A DNA stretch of 59,372 nt. It comes from Verrucomicrobiota bacterium. GTDB taxonomy: Bacteria; Verrucomicrobiota; Verrucomicrobiia; Opitutales; UBA2995. The notes beneath the pieces are model-generated. The model was not told the origin of the DNA. It did not search any database and saw only the letters and a program-made list of their open reading frames with translations. The stretch spans positions 1 through 59,372 of the forward strand of contig JAQBYJ010000027.1 in NCBI GenBank assembly GCA_027622555.1, written 5' to 3'. How positions within the stretch are numbered: position 1 is the stretch's first letter; every line of letters begins with the position of its first letter. Both the position numbers and the translations under genes were made by a program. Of this stretch, positions 59,047 through 59,372 are shown piece by piece.

Positions 59047-59372
59047 TTAATCGTGCGGGTGAGGCATCCAATCCGTGAAAATGCCTTTGGCATTCCGCTC
59101 GGCTTCGAGTTGCTGCCATTCGATAACTCCAACGCGATTGGCCCAAGACGTATATTTTGCCAGGAGTTCATCGCGTTTGTTTGGAAATTCAGCCGATAAG
59201 TCATTCAGCTCACAGCGATCTTCCTCCATATCGTACAGCTCCCATTCGCTCCGATCCCATCGTTTGACCAACTTCCACTTCCGCTCCCGGTAAGCACAAT
59301 TCCCTTCATGCTCCCAAGCTAATGGTGGTCGGACCGTCTCCTTCGATTGAAAGCTATCCTTCAAACTGTTTC
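59047..59372 (-). CDS. Arylsulfatase, C-terminal part only (cut by the window edge)
   Basis: The visible frame runs off the right edge. WEHEGNCAYRERKWKLVKRWDRSEWELYDMEEDRCELNDLSAEFPNKRDEL is the characteristic C-terminal segment of secreted arylsulfatases (the substrate-pocket strand followed by 'ELYD..DP.E..nLa'). The modification site and metal ligands lie outside the window. It is counted as the sixth sulfatase. Confidence 0.8.
   Translation of the reverse strand, partial: NSLKDSFQSKETVRPPLAWEHEGNCAYRERKWKLVKRWDRSEWELYDMEEDRCELNDLSAEFPNKRDELLAKYTSWANRVGVIEWQQLEAERNAKGIFTDWMPHPHD

Noticed and set aside
1-59372. CRISPR arrays, tRNA or rRNA genes, insertion sequences, prophage
   Set aside because: No regularly spaced direct repeats, no cloverleaf-like segment, no transposase or phage structural genes were recognised by reading both strands.

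Overview
The window looks like a chromosomal segment from a marine-type Verrucomicrobiota (Opitutae/Puniceicoccales-like) bacterium. This is inferred from gene content, not from a marker gene. The signs are six sulfatase genes (one cut by the right edge), sialidase-like BNR proteins, a PVC-type membrane-bound dehydrogenase, a DUF5069 protein, a CehA/McbA metallohydrolase, a ThuA protein, Tat-exported sugar enzymes and many secreted proteins. No rRNA, tRNA, CRISPR array, prophage or insertion sequence was recognised.

Left part (1-20.4 kb): a c-type cytochrome faces a three-domain secreted protein (SGNH hydrolase, PVC dehydrogenase propeller, azurin-like copper domain). Next come a PQQ-propeller lipoprotein with a decayed MFS transporter at its 3' end, a DUF4350-like protein, a BNR/sialidase-like protein, a CehA/McbA hydrolase and a VOC protein. 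A giant secreted adhesin-like gene (10.2-16.5 kb) is split by an apparent one-base frameshift. A ManD-like enolase-superfamily enzyme, IPP isomerase, a DHFR-like reductase and a serine hydrolase follow.

Middle (20.5-30.0 kb): two tandem PepSY membrane proteins and a DUF5069 gene precede a compact aromatic-catabolic block. A rightward operon (secreted esterase, pcaB, pcaD remnant, pcaC, fused pcaIJ) converges on a leftward operon (marR, pcaH, pcaG, pobA). Both outer ends carry the same 15-base TTGACAATTAGTAAC followed by a GTAAC-N4-GTTAC palindrome, so one MarR protein probably controls both arms. Together they should turn 4-hydroxybenzoate into 3-oxoadipyl-CoA, except that pcaD has lost its core.

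Sulfated/sialylated glycan region (30.2-43.8 kb): a NanM-like Kelch domain fused to a sodium:solute symporter, a ROK sugar kinase, four sulfatases, a GH33-type sialidase and a Gfo/Idh/MocA oxidoreductase, interrupted by two VapBC-type toxin-antitoxin pairs. A palindromic intergenic repeat sits at two gene junctions here and has become the N-terminus of one sulfatase frame.

Right part (43.8-59.4 kb): small secreted proteins, an RlmM-like methyltransferase, a sugar-catabolic group (TIM-barrel isomerase, SDR, lactonase-like amidohydrolase, sulfatase), asparagine synthase, an RraA-like protein, a broken gpt/SGNH chimera, an ECF sigma factor with a membrane partner, a ThuA protein, and a repeat-rich decayed stretch ending in a partial sulfatase. 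Four loci (MFS, pcaD, gpt/SGNH, haem-binding dehydrogenase tail) look like products of deletion, which is an unusual concentration.
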